This document shows, piece by piece, positions 5,991 through 14,890 of a stretch of 39,361 bases of DNA (within the stretch, counting starts at the first letter, position 1; the number at the start of each line of letters is the position of its first letter). Under the pieces are notes generated by a model. That model searched no databases, had not been told where the DNA came from, and saw only the letters and a list, made by a program, of their open reading frames with translations. The position numbers and the translations under genes are program-made. This DNA is from Methylococcales symbiont of Iophon sp. n. MRB-2018 (lineage in GTDB: Bacteria; Pseudomonadota; Gammaproteobacteria; Methylococcales; Methylomonadaceae), in assembly GCA_003666325.1 (NCBI GenBank), contig QPIL01000108.1, forward strand, positions 1-39,361, read 5' to 3'.

Positions 5991-7415
5991 ATGCAATCTG
6001 AAAAACCAAGTCTCTATTGGCATGACTATGAAACCTGGGGTTTATCACCCAGTTTAGACAGACCCTCACAGTTTGCAGGGGTACGCACAGATTTAGACTT
6101 AAATATTATCGGGCAAGCCGATATGTTTTATTGTAAATTAAGTGACGACTATCTTCCTGACCCAGAAGCAGCACTCATAACGGGTATTTCACCAAAGATA
6201 ACTCAATCTAAGGGCTTGCCTGAGTTTGAGTTTGCACAAAGAATAAACCAACATTTTTCCCAAATAAATAGCTGTGTGCTTGGCTATAACAATATCCGCT
6301 TTGATGACGAGTTTACTAGAAATATTTTTTATAGAAACTTTTATGATCCTTATGAGCATAGCTGGAAAAATGGAAGCTCAAGATGGGATATTATTGACCT
6401 AGTTCGAGCAACTTATGCTTTAAGACCAGAGGGTATAACGTGGCCAAAAGACGAACTTGATTTACCCAGTTTTCGTTTGCAATTATTAACTGAAGCAAAT
6501 GGAATTAGTCACCAGCAAGCTCACGATGCAATGTCCGATGTCTACGCTACAATTGCAATTGCTAAACTAATCAAAGATAAAGCACCAAAGCTTTTTAAGT
6601 ATTATTTTGACTTGAGAAATAAAAATAATGTTAAAGCTTTAATTAACTGTGGATTAATGCAGCCATTAGTTCATGTTTCTGGCATGTTTGGAGCAGTTAG
6701 AGCAAATATTTCTTTGGTAGCTCCTATTGTTTGGCATCCGACCAATACAAATGCAGTAGTCATGGTTGATTTGTTGCAAGATATATCACCTTTGCTGGAC
6801 TTATCGAGCGATGAAATTAGAACCAGGTTGTACACTAAAAAAGAGCACTTAGATGGTGAATTAGCTATTCCGTTAAAGTTGGTGCATATTAATAAATGCC
6901 CCTTTGTAGCTACTGAAAAAGTATTATCAACCCAAAATGCAGACCGTTTAGGTATTGATAAAGCAATAAGTCAAAAAAACCTAAAAACCCTTAGAAATAA
7001 TGCAAAAATTGTTGATGTAATTACAAAGGTATTTCAGCAAGAAAGAAAATTTGATAATAAAGGGAATGTAGATACGATGATATATGATGGTTTTTTTTCA
7101 CATAAGGATAAGCTAGTTTGTGAAAAAATCAGAAACGCATCTATCGAAGAGCTTATTAACACAAAATTCACAATGTCAGACTCGCGTTTTAAAGAGTTGT
7201 TTTTTAGGTATCGTGCAAGAAATTTCCCCCAATCATTAACTAATGTAGAACAACAACGCTGGGAAAAGCATAGGCAAGCTATTTTTGCCGAAAAAAAAGA
7301 AAATTATTTTAAGGTATTAAATTCGTATTTGAGTGAATATCAATCCGAAAAACAAAAACATAGTACTTTGTTTGATTTGCATACATACGCAGAATCAATA
7401 ACCAGAGTTAATTGA
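5991..7415 (+). CDS. sbcB: Exonuclease I (3'-5' single-strand DNA exonuclease)
   Basis: Exonuclease I degrades single-stranded DNA from the 3' end and acts in mismatch repair and in limiting recombination intermediates. The DEDDh catalytic motifs are present: HDYETWG (Asp12, Glu14), GYNNIRFDDEF and HDAMSDVYA. The downstream SH3-like and C-terminal helical domains are recognisable (LVHVSGMF, HINKCPFVA, FRYRARNFP). Length, 474 aa, matches E. coli SbcB (about 475). The ATG at 5991 lies one base after the stop of the 43-aa ORF. The gene stands apart from recBCD or other repair genes. Confidence 0.95.
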   Translation: MQSEKPSLYWHDYETWGLSPSLDRPSQFAGVRTDLDLNIIGQADMFYCKLSDDYLPDPEAALITGISPKITQSKGLPEFEFAQRINQHFSQINSCVLGYNNIRFDDEFTRNIFYRNFYDPYEHSWKNGSSRWDIIDLVRATYALRPEGITWPKDELDLPSFRLQLLTEANGISHQQAHDAMSDVYATIAIAKLIKDKAPKLFKYYFDLRNKNNVKALINCGLMQPLVHVSGMFGAVRANISLVAPIVWHPTNTNAVVMVDLLQDISPLLDLSSDEIRTRLYTKKEHLDGELAIPLKLVHINKCPFVATEKVLSTQNADRLGIDKAISQKNLKTLRNNAKIVDVITKVFQQERKFDNKGNVDTMIYDGFFSHKDKLVCEKIRNASIEELINTKFTMSDSRFKELFFRYRARNFPQSLTNVEQQRWEKHRQAIFAEKKENYFKVLNSYLSEYQSEKQKHSTLFDLHTYAESITRVN

Positions 7416-7582
7416 GTCTTTCCTATGTTCGAAATGATTAATTTGTAACTGCGTATTGACCAGAGTTATCAGATTGGAATAATCCGTATAACAATATGGA
7501 ATATATTTTGAATGGAAGTGTTGCTCTTATGGGTTGAATTCGCCTATGATGAAAGTTCATTCTTTTGTGCAAGGAGATGACT

Positions 7583-7888
7583 ATGACAACGATTACAGAT
7601 CCTGTCATTGGCAGTTGGTATAAAGATGTTGAGAATAATTTAAGTTTTAAAGTGGTTGCTTTTGATGCAAGCGATGACTCCATTGATGTGCAATACCTTA
7701 ATGGCGACATTGATGAATATGATATTGATACCTGGTATAACTCTACCTTTGATTTTATTGAGCCACCTGAAGACTGGAGCGCTGCATTTGATAATGTAGA
7801 AACTGATGATTTAGGCTATTCAGACACAGACAAACACACGAACCCAGAACAGGAAAATATGGATATTTCTGATGTGCTGGATAGATAA
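7583..7888 (+). CDS. DUF6763-like small acidic protein (101 aa)
   Basis: The start is the ATG at 7583, which has AAGGAG seven bases upstream; a TTG at 7565 in the same frame lacks such a site. The product is strongly acidic. Its first 70 residues (PVIGSWYKD, FKVVAFDASDDSIDVQYLNGDIDEYDIDTWY, EPPEDWSAAFDNVE, DDLGYSDT) match a small gammaproteobacterial family I recall as DUF6763, without known function. The C-terminal 25 residues are polar and probably disordered. It stands alone between sbcB and the P-loop ATPase gene. Confidence 0.7.
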   Translation: MTTITDPVIGSWYKDVENNLSFKVVAFDASDDSIDVQYLNGDIDEYDIDTWYNSTFDFIEPPEDWSAAFDNVETDDLGYSDTDKHTNPEQENMDISDVLDR

Positions 7889-7981
7889 TAATAACTGCTA
7901 TAAAATTATCACTATTTTGGTATTTAAAAGCCTATTCACTTTGGGTATTATTGTGCATTCATTATTTAAGGATAGCGAATC

Positions 7982-8821
7982 ATGAAAATGAGCCCACAAC
8001 AATTTTTGGACTGGGAATCCAAGAGTATTACTTTGCTTGCTATGTCGGGTGCAGGTAAAACTACTTTAGCTAATAAACTACCCAAAGATAAATGGTTTCA
8101 CTATTCAGTTGACTACCGAATAGGGACAAAATACCTAGGCGAAGCTATTTTAGATAATATAAAACGCCAGGCTATGGACGTGCCTTTTCTAAAAAAACTA
8201 TTGTTATCTGACTCTATCTATATGCATAACAATATTACGGTTGATAATTTAGCACCGGTATCCAGTTTTCTTGGCAAATTAGGCAATCCCGAACAAGATG
8301 GTTTGTCACTGAAAGAATTTAAACGTAGGCAGGCATTACATTTTCAGGCAGAAGTCGCTGCCCTCAATGATGTTCCTAATTTTATCCATAAAGCAGAAGA
8401 TATTTATGGTTACAAACATTTTTTGAATGATGCTGGAGGCAGTGTTTGTGAGCTGGACAGACCCGATGTATTAGAAACGCTGGCAAAAAACACACTGATT
8501 ATTTATATTAAAATCCCCCCCTCTTTGCAACAAACTATTATTAGTCGCGCCAAAACCAATCCTAAACCGCTGTATTACAGAGAAGCTTTTTTAGATGAAA
8601 AGCTGGCAGAATATATGAATAAGCATCAATGTAATAGTAGCAACTTAATATCACCTGATGATTTTGTCTCCTGGGTTTTCCCGGAATTATTTAAATCTCG
8701 CATTCCTCGTTATCAAGCCATTGCTGATCAGTATGGCTATACCATCAATGCAAATGAGGTAGCAAAAGTGACTAATGAAGCTGATTTTATACAGCTCATT
8801 GCTGATACTGTAGCCAATTAG
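7982..8821 (+). CDS. P-loop ATPase of unknown role, paired with the metA-like gene (279 aa)
   Basis: Residues 16-28 form a Walker A loop (LLAMSGAGKTTLA) after a beta strand, followed by a WFHYSVDYRIGTKYL segment as in shikimate-kinase or adenylate-kinase style NTPases. LIIYIKIPP near residue 175 could be the Walker B-like strand. No known kinase signature beyond the P-loop was found. AAGGAT precedes the ATG at 7982; a second in-frame ATG (7988) is possible. The gene ends 13 bp before the metA-like gene, so they are probably cotranscribed, hinting at a link with homoserine or methionine metabolism. I cannot name the substrate. Confidence 0.75.
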   Translation: MKMSPQQFLDWESKSITLLAMSGAGKTTLANKLPKDKWFHYSVDYRIGTKYLGEAILDNIKRQAMDVPFLKKLLLSDSIYMHNNITVDNLAPVSSFLGKLGNPEQDGLSLKEFKRRQALHFQAEVAALNDVPNFIHKAEDIYGYKHFLNDAGGSVCELDRPDVLETLAKNTLIIYIKIPPSLQQTIISRAKTNPKPLYYREAFLDEKLAEYMNKHQCNSSNLISPDDFVSWVFPELFKSRIPRYQAIADQYGYTINANEVAKVTNEADFIQLIADTVAN

Positions 8822-8834
8822 AGGGAGCTATGAT

Positions 8835-9902
8835 ATGCCACTAGTTGCCCACACCTCATTACCTACTTTTCAACGTCTTGTTGAAGAAGGTGAGGAGATA
8901 TTAAGCCCCAGTCGAGCTAGTCACCAGCATATTCGAGAATTGCATATCGGCTTACTCAATATGATGCCTGATGCTGCGCTTGAAGCCACTGAACGACATT
9001 TTTTTCGTCTAGTAGGTGCTTGCAATCAGATTGCACAATTCCATGTTCACCCTTTTACCATTGATGGATTAGAAAGAGGTTCGGAAGCGACTGCCCATAT
9101 TGCCAAATATTATGAATCTTTTGATAAAATCAAAAATGATGGACTGGACGCTTTAATTATTAGTGGTGCCAATGTCACTCATCATCATTTATCGGAAGAA
9201 GGTTTTTGGCAACCTTTAACCGAAGTTTTTGATTGGGCCAAGCAAAATGTCACCTCTATTTTATGTTCCTGTTTAGCGACTCATGCTTTTATTGAGTATT
9301 GTCATGGTATTGAGCGCACACCACAGCCGGCAAAACGTTGGGGCGTATTTTCACATAAAGTGTTGGAACGCACCCATCCTTTAGTTGCCGAAATTAATAC
9401 CAAGTTTGAGGTTCCTCATTCTCGTTTTAATGAAATTTATCAACATGATTTGGAAGCCAAAGGACTTAAAATACTAGCTGCAAGCCAAGTGGCTGGCGTT
9501 CATCTTGCTGTAAGTGCCGATAATATTCGTGTTGTTTTCTTTCAGGGACACCCAGAATATGATGATGTCAGTTTATTAAAAGAATACAAACGTGAAGTCA
9601 TACTTTTTTTTAACAATGAAAGACATGACTACCCTCCTTTCCCTGAAAACTATTTTGACCAAGAAGCACAACAAATTTTAATTGAATATAAAAAGCATGT
9701 TATTTTGGCTAGAAATAATAATAAGGCACTTGATCCTTTTCCTGAAAATCGCCTTTTAGAATATATAGATAACACCTGGAGAGATACAGCAAAAGCTGTT
9801 TTTAACAACTGGTTAGGTAAGGTTTATCAAATTACTAATCAGGATAGACGGCTACCATTTATGGAGGGCATTGATCCTGATAATCCTTTGGACTTAAATT
9901 AA
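8835..9902 (+). CDS. metA: MetA-like homoserine O-acyltransferase (HTS superfamily)
   Basis: HTS enzymes acylate the hydroxyl of homoserine, the first step to methionine. The 355-aa product carries the expected core: RASHQHIRELHIGLLNMMP, DALIISGA, SILCSCLATHA with probable nucleophile Cys146, VPHSR, and FFQGHPEYD containing His239 and Glu241. The active-site triad of Cys, His and Glu is therefore complete. Where E. coli MetA has LNLMPKK with a conserved lysine, this protein has LNMMPDAALEATERHF, so it belongs to a divergent branch; acyl-donor preference (succinyl or acetyl) cannot be read here. It is preceded by a P-loop ATPase gene. No SAM riboswitch or MetJ-box array was recognised upstream. 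Confidence 0.82.
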   Translation: MPLVAHTSLPTFQRLVEEGEEILSPSRASHQHIRELHIGLLNMMPDAALEATERHFFRLVGACNQIAQFHVHPFTIDGLERGSEATAHIAKYYESFDKIKNDGLDALIISGANVTHHHLSEEGFWQPLTEVFDWAKQNVTSILCSCLATHAFIEYCHGIERTPQPAKRWGVFSHKVLERTHPLVAEINTKFEVPHSRFNEIYQHDLEAKGLKILAASQVAGVHLAVSADNIRVVFFQGHPEYDDVSLLKEYKREVILFFNNERHDYPPFPENYFDQEAQQILIEYKKHVILARNNNKALDPFPENRLLEYIDNTWRDTAKAVFNNWLGKVYQITNQDRRLPFMEGIDPDNPLDLN

Positions 9903-9914
9903 CACCATGAGAGC

Positions 9915-10262
9915 TCAGCATAACCTTGGAACGGACAAAAAATGATAGGAGTTTGGGGATAAGACCCCAAAGGCTGCAAACTAAGCTAAAAGTTTGCCTT
10001 TTAAGACAGTATCTGGATTCCTGCTTAGAACATGCAGGAATGACGGAGGGAGTGAAGCGGCTCTTATACCCTATTCAACAAATAACTCTGAATAAAAGAG
10101 CTTTAGTTGCTCTGTGTTTGGGGTTGATTTTGTTAGTATGTTTTATCAGAAAAACGACCAAGAAATAGCCGTTATTTTACTAAATACTGCTTGTTTTATT
10201 TATGGTTTTTATTTAATTTATTTTTATAAATCAGATGGTTGTTGTGTTTTTAAGGATTGGCT
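9915..10262. repeat. Dispersed non-autonomous repeat, copy A (about 350 bp; inner 250 bp shared with 37889-38137)
   Basis: The left edge (9915-9945) contains the GGAACGGACAAAAAA sequence that also forms the ends of the element at 33808-34296. A REP-like palindrome follows, ATTCCTGC...GCAGGAAT at about 10017-10041. From 10013 to 10262 the DNA is close to 37889-38137, with scattered substitutions and a few indels, and both finish with TTTTTAAGG(A/G)TTG(A/G)CTA. The 80-codon frame within it (9926-10168) is not conserved in the second copy and is not called as a gene. The remaining stretch to 10300 shows nothing else. Confidence 0.75.
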
Positions 10263-10300
10263 AATTATTAAAGACGTCCTTGTCGTTTAAAATAATACCG

Positions 10301-10594
10301 TTATTTTTTCTTCTTTCCCTTTTTTGGTTTTTCAACTGCTTCTGGATCAGAAAACAGAATATCATCGGCATTTTTTTCAACCGTCTTTTCACCAATACCT
10401 TTTACATTTGTTAAATCACTTAGCGACTCAAATTCTCCATTATCCATGCGATACTGAACAATGGCTTCTGCTTTTTTCTGCCCAATACCTGAAAGCGATT
10501 CTGACAGTGTTGTTGCATCGGCACTATTTATATTGACTGGCTTAGCAGTAACGTTGAAAGATAAAATTGCTAATAAAATAATTAGTTTTTTCAT
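10301..10594 (-). CDS. ComEA-like helix-hairpin-helix DNA-binding protein (97 aa, secreted)
   Basis: Residues 1-17 are a signal peptide (KKLIILLAILSFNVTA). Residues 20-80 carry a ComEA-type double helix-hairpin-helix: VNINSADATTLSESLSGIGQKKAEAIVQYR followed by FESLSDLTNVKGIGEKTVEKN. Such periplasmic proteins bind incoming double-stranded DNA during natural transformation; in gammaproteobacteria short stand-alone versions are common. The tail EKPKKGKKKK is very basic and could aid DNA contact. It is a single gene with no competence genes next to it. A GGATCC-rich leader precedes the ATG; the Shine-Dalgarno is weak (AAGAGGATCC). Confidence 0.85.
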   Translation of the reverse strand: MKKLIILLAILSFNVTAKPVNINSADATTLSESLSGIGQKKAEAIVQYRMDNGEFESLSDLTNVKGIGEKTVEKNADDILFSDPEAVEKPKKGKKKK

Positions 10595-10987
10595 TATTTT
10601 GGATCCTCTTTTTTTTTTTGAAATTTAGAATGAAAGTGAAATGCCAATCAAAACAACTGATTCCATCACTAAGCAATTTAGACCTATTTCCAATGTTTTT
10701 CAAGAAAAAAATCTCATAAACCGTCATATACCCCCATATTTCAGTATGAAAAGTATATTTGTATTACTGTCATTGTTTTTCTGGTCGCATAAACTTATGA
10801 ATAGAAAGAAGATTGCACCTTTCTCATAAAAGCTAAAAACAAATCAAGAAAATACTGGCATTAATACGCTCTTCTGTACAGGACAATAGGAGCTATGGGG
10901 AATCAATTAGATGATGAAATTTTTTGAGGTGTAGGGACTAAGAATGAGCCTTGTGACTCAATGTGAGTCTGGATAGCTTGGGGATCT

Positions 10988-11009
10988 TGTGCTTTTTGGA
11001 AAAAGCACA
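10988..11009. terminator. Short perfect hairpin downstream of the hydrolase gene
   Basis: TGTGCTTTTT and AAAAAGCACA form a ten-base perfect inverted repeat with a two-base centre. It lies just beyond the 3' end of the minus-strand hydrolase gene. No T-run follows outside the stem, though the stem itself supplies U/A pairs, so termination is plausible but not certain. The rest of 10595-11027 shows no gene that I can support. Confidence 0.4.
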
Positions 11010-11027
11010 GAAAATGGCGCTGTTAAA

Positions 11028-11699
11028 TCAACTTTTTTGTTTAATCCAGTCTACACTTACCCGAACAATTTCATCAAACACCGATTGCTCTGTACGATCA
11101 ATACGTTTAAGCAGATTAAAGGAGTGATTGCCGCCCTCAATGATGTGTAAGGTAGGTTTAGGGAAAATGGTTTGCAAAAGTGGTTCAAAAACCTCTAGCT
11201 TACATAAGGAATCGCGCGTTCCTTGAAAGAACAGCATCGGCTCGTGAATAACTTTGAGTAAATCAAAGCGAGGTTTATTAGATTTCCCTGGGGCATGTAA
11301 GGGGAATCCAAATAAAATAATTCCAGCATATAAATCTTCTTTGCAAGCAAGAATGGTGGCGTATTTACCCCCCATACTTTTACCTGATAGAAAAATTTGT
11401 TTGCGAGGAACGCCAGTTTTTTCGATAACAGTGTCAATCACCTTATGCCAAGTTTCTTCAAGTACATGAGGGGTGTTTGGTGCCGTAGTACCTCGTTCCA
11501 TGTATGGAAAGTTAAATTTGACAGTTAATATATTATGCTTTGCTATACCTTCATGCATTTGACTGACAAATAGAGAATTCATGTCTCGCCCTGCGCCATG
11601 AGCAATAATCAGAACCGAGCTATATTGCTCTGGAATTAACCATACCGATGAAATATCGGCTTTTTTTGTAATGGTAATCGTATGATGTTCTGTTTTCAT
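11028..11699 (-). CDS. Alpha/beta hydrolase of the KANL3/TEX30-like family (223 aa)
   Basis: The fold markers are all present: LIIAHGAGRDMNS (oxyanion region), LTVKFNFPYMERG, the nucleophile elbow GKSMGGKYA with the serine in G-K-S-M-G, a strand GIILFGFPLH, the acid in FFQGTRDSL, and GGNHSFN with the catalytic histidine. This order and the FPYMERG motif match the dienelactone-hydrolase-like KANL3/TEX30 family found in many gammaproteobacteria. The substrate is unknown. No signal peptide is present, so it is cytoplasmic. It is a single minus-strand gene. Confidence 0.85.
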   Translation of the reverse strand: MKTEHHTITITKKADISSVWLIPEQYSSVLIIAHGAGRDMNSLFVSQMHEGIAKHNILTVKFNFPYMERGTTAPNTPHVLEETWHKVIDTVIEKTGVPRKQIFLSGKSMGGKYATILACKEDLYAGIILFGFPLHAPGKSNKPRFDLLKVIHEPMLFFQGTRDSLCKLEVFEPLLQTIFPKPTLHIIEGGNHSFNLLKRIDRTEQSVFDEIVRVSVDWIKQKS

Positions 11700-12063
11700 A
11701 GTGGGTAATTGAAAAAAATTCTCTGAGCCATTGCTTAATATTTAAAGCATTATATACATTAACTTGATTTTTGTCGTTAACTCAGGCGTTAGTCCTGAGT
11801 CCTTTTTAAGGATTGACTATTTAACATAGACTCCAATAAAATGATGATGAATTTAAAATAGCTTACACGGGCTTTGATTCGCCAGATATAATGTTATAAA
11901 AACACCGAAAGACAGATATCCATAAGTGCCTAAAGACAAAAAAAGTTGGACAACTTAATTTGTAACTACTCACCGTATCTTTGCTAGGCTACAACTTAGT
12001 ACTCATGCCCCATGAGTCTTTACCTTAAATTTACCTGATTCTACGCAATAATAAAATAAGACA
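11700..12063. other. Intergenic region with repeat debris
   Basis: Positions 11787-11802 carry heptamer-type sequence (GTTAGTCCTGAGTCC), directly followed at 11803-11819 by TTTTTAAGGATTGACTA, the end sequence shared with the mobile elements elsewhere in this window. The rest is AT-rich, probably holding the divergent promoters of the two flanking genes; I could not define them convincingly. Confidence 0.5.
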
Positions 12064-12585
12064 ATGTATGAAATAGAATACGAATTTCGTGAAGAAGATT
12101 TAGTGCATTTTAATGAATTGCAACTAAAAAATAATACTGAAATACAAAAAAACGTCCGTAAAAATCGCTTATTTGTCCCTGCTATTATGGTGCTTATAGG
12201 CGTTTTTTATTACGTTTATTATGGAGATATACAAACCACTGTTTATATCGCTATATTATCTATCGGTTGGGCTATTGTATCGCCCTACACCATGAAAATG
12301 GACATGCGCAGGCAGTTTCTGGATCAATATACAGAACAAGATAAAAAAGATATGTTTGGCAGACATACACTGACCATTGAACATGACCACCTTGCTGAAA
12401 AATCCCCCGGAGGCAAGCATAGAACCTTTTGGAAAGATATGTTACGGGTCGATTATCTTGATAAATATGTACATATTTTTATTGATTTAAATTCAGCGAT
12501 TGTAATACCTGTTGATACCTTGAAAAGGGGTGATTTGAACAAATTCGCCGATCAAGCAGAAGCCATGATTGATCGTTTAAGCTAA
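12064..12585 (+). CDS. YcxB-like membrane protein (173 aa)
   Basis: A short N-terminal cytoplasmic stretch (YEIEYEFREEDLVHFN) leads into two membrane helices (residues about 37-51 and 58-77: LFVPAIMVLIGVFYYVYY, VYIAILSIGWAIVSP). A C-terminal soluble domain follows with LTIEHDHLAEKSPGGKHRTFWKDMLRV and AIVIPVDTL. This layout is that of YcxB-like proteins (PF14317), whose function is not known. It faces the small gene at 12608-12790 in convergent orientation. Confidence 0.75.
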   Translation: MYEIEYEFREEDLVHFNELQLKNNTEIQKNVRKNRLFVPAIMVLIGVFYYVYYGDIQTTVYIAILSIGWAIVSPYTMKMDMRRQFLDQYTEQDKKDMFGRHTLTIEHDHLAEKSPGGKHRTFWKDMLRVDYLDKYVHIFIDLNSAIVIPVDTLKRGDLNKFADQAEAMIDRLS

Positions 12586-12607
12586 ATACTCCCCCTAACA
12601 GGATGTA

Positions 12608-12790
12608 CTAAAGCACGCCCTCTCTTTTCTGAATAAAATAACGACAAGCGTCTACGCACCTGCTTTTATTCGGGAAAGGTCCTCCAATCTGGTCAACAGT
12701 ATAAAACCACCATTGCCCCTGCTCATTCATATAATACCTATCTTGAGTTTCGAACAAAGGGTGCTTTGGTTTTGTTAATTTTTTTCTCAT
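12608..12790 (-). CDS. Small cytosolic protein, DUF6316-like (60 aa)
   Basis: The protein has a basic start (MRKKLTKPKHP) and then RYYMNEQGQWWFYTVDQIGGPFPNKSRCVDACRYFIQKR. The arrangement W-(W/Y)-F-x-T-R/V-x(4-5)-G-P-F-x-(S/N)-R and an amphipathic helix resembles short gammaproteobacterial proteins I recall as DUF6316. Function is unknown. The family call is tentative; the strong tryptophan/tyrosine content and the absence of any overlapping gene support it being real. It ends near the convergent YcxB-like gene. Confidence 0.6.
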   Translation of the reverse strand: MRKKLTKPKHPLFETQDRYYMNEQGQWWFYTVDQIGGPFPNKSRCVDACRYFIQKREGVL

Positions 12791-12814
12791 CTGGCTATTT
12801 TAGCTTATCTTTTT

Positions 12815-14710
12815 ATGCTGAACTTTAAAAACATATCATTACGTCGCGGCACCCGCTTACTCTTTAGCAACACTTCATTTACCATACATAAAGGTCAAAA
12901 AGCGGGATTAACGGGTGCTAACGGCACGGGTAAGTCGAGTCTTTTTTCCGTGTTACTCAATCAATTACAAATTGATGAAGGTGAGTTTTCTATGTCACCA
13001 GGTTTAGAAATTGCCCATGTTGCACAAGAAACACCCATATTAGATACTTCGGCTATTGAATATGTCATGGATGGTGATAATGAATTACGCCAAACTCAGA
13101 AAAAGTTGTTAAATGCAGAACAATTAAATGATGGCTTAAAATTAGCAGAATTACACAATGTTTTAGAACATATTGGCGGCTATACAGCTCAGGCGCGTGC
13201 TTCCCGATTAATGAATGGTTTAGGCTTTTCCACTCGTCAAGAGCAGAATACTGTCACTACTTTTTCTGGTGGATGGCGCATGCGGCTTAATCTGGCACAA
13301 GCACTCATGTGTCGTTCCGATGTTTTATTGCTTGATGAGCCCACCAACCATTTAGATTTAGATGCGGTTATCTGGTTACAAGACTGGCTTTGTAAATATA
13401 CAGGTACGCTTTTATTAATATCACATGATAGGGATTTTCTGGATTCCATTACCGATCATATTATCCATATAGAACAAAATAAAGCTGAAATTTATACCGG
13501 AAATTATTCTGCTTTCGAAAAAATACGTGCAGAAAAATTAGCACAACAACAGTCTGGTTTTATCAAACAACAACGCGAAATAAAACATATTCAAAGTTTT
13601 ATTACCCGCTTTAAAGCCAAAGCAACCAAAGCTAAGCAAGCACAAAGTCGGGTAAAAGCATTAGAGCGCATGGAGGTCATTTCACAAGCCCATGTTGACT
13701 CACCTTTTAATTTTTCGTTTCCTACACCCAAAAAAATGTCCAACCCTTTGCTTCAGGTTGAAAAGGTGGATATAGGTTATGCTGAAAATATAATACTTAA
13801 TCAGGTCAGTTTATCTATTACACCCGGCGATAGAATCGGACTTCTTGGTCCCAATGGTGCGGGAAAATCTAGTTTGATAAAAATATTAGCCGCTGAAATG
13901 CAGCCACTGAGTGGTAAAACTCAATCATCAGATGCTTTAAATGTCGGTTATTTTGCCCAGCATCAATTAGAACAACTTAGACTGGATGAAAGTCCCTTAT
14001 GGCATTTACAACAATTAGATAAACAAGCGACAGAAAGAGACTTAAGAAATTTTCTGGGAGGATTTGATTTTAGGGGGGACAAAATAGCAGAAAAAGTCAA
14101 ACCTTTTTCTGGTGGGGAAAAAGCTCGCTTGGTGCTTGCTTTATTAGTTTATCAAAACCCTAATCTACTTTTATTAGATGAACCCACCAATCACTTAGAT
14201 CTAGAGATGCGCCATGCATTGAGTATGGCACTACAAGAGTATGAGGGCGCACTTGTAGTCATATCTCATGACCGTCATTTATTAAGATCAGTTACCGATC
14301 AATTATTATTAGTTGCGGATGGAGCCGTACAAACCTTTAATGGTGATTTAGACGATTATCGAGTATGGATGTCCGAACATAAAAAATCCTTAAGCAAATC
14401 AGCAGTAGACATTAGCCATAATGACTCTGGTCTATCACGTAAAGAACGGCGTCAAAGTGATGCAAAACATAGAAAACATTTGAAACCTTTGTTAAATAAA
14501 TTAAAAAAAGTAGAACAAACTGTAAAAAAGTACCACACAGAAAAAAAAGCATTAGAACAACAACTAGCTGACCCCGAAATTTATTCCGACTGCAACAAAG
14601 ACAGTTTAAAACAATTATTAGCTCAAAAAGTGTCTATAGATAAAGTATTAGAAAAGTCTGAAGAAGAATGGATGGAATTAGAGGGATTACTAGAGCAGGA
14701 AAGTAGTTGA
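12815..14710 (+). CDS. yheS: ABC-F ATPase YheS
   Basis: ABC-F proteins bind the ribosomal E site and act in translation; they have two nucleotide-binding domains and no membrane part. First domain: Walker A GANGTGKS (residues 34-41), signature FSGGWRMRL, Walker B LLLDEPTNHLD. The linker contains the (FKAKATKAKQAQSR) arm typical of YheS. Second domain: GPNGAGKSS, YFAQHQLEQLR, FSGGEKARL and LLLLDEPTNHLDLE. A charged coiled-coil C-terminus (KERRQSDAKHRKH onwards) completes the 631-aa chain, matching E. coli YheS in length and motifs nearly end to end. No clear ribosome-binding site precedes the ATG. Confidence 0.95.
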   Translation: MLNFKNISLRRGTRLLFSNTSFTIHKGQKAGLTGANGTGKSSLFSVLLNQLQIDEGEFSMSPGLEIAHVAQETPILDTSAIEYVMDGDNELRQTQKKLLNAEQLNDGLKLAELHNVLEHIGGYTAQARASRLMNGLGFSTRQEQNTVTTFSGGWRMRLNLAQALMCRSDVLLLDEPTNHLDLDAVIWLQDWLCKYTGTLLLISHDRDFLDSITDHIIHIEQNKAEIYTGNYSAFEKIRAEKLAQQQSGFIKQQREIKHIQSFITRFKAKATKAKQAQSRVKALERMEVISQAHVDSPFNFSFPTPKKMSNPLLQVEKVDIGYAENIILNQVSLSITPGDRIGLLGPNGAGKSSLIKILAAEMQPLSGKTQSSDALNVGYFAQHQLEQLRLDESPLWHLQQLDKQATERDLRNFLGGFDFRGDKIAEKVKPFSGGEKARLVLALLVYQNPNLLLLDEPTNHLDLEMRHALSMALQEYEGALVVISHDRHLLRSVTDQLLLVADGAVQTFNGDLDDYRVWMSEHKKSLSKSAVDISHNDSGLSRKERRQSDAKHRKHLKPLLNKLKKVEQTVKKYHTEKKALEQQLADPEIYSDCNKDSLKQLLAQKVSIDKVLEKSEEEWMELEGLLEQESS

Positions 14711-14890
14711 CCATAAAAACAACAATATCAAATATACAAGGCCAAAAAAACGCTATGAAAAATGCTTGCTGACATTTATAAAATTAATTTTTTGATTGCT
14801 CGAATATCAACAATTAACTTTGCATTAGCAGAAAACCACTCTAGGAATAAGATTTCTCTATAAACTCGAAAACGATACCCAAGACAGCCA

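Noticed and set aside
9926..10168. 80-aa frame inside repeat copy A
   Set aside because: The matching copy at 37889-38137 does not preserve the frame; composition is repeat-derived.
10641..10829. 62-aa frame upstream of the ComEA-like gene
   Set aside because: No ribosome-binding site, AT-rich content and no family resemblance.
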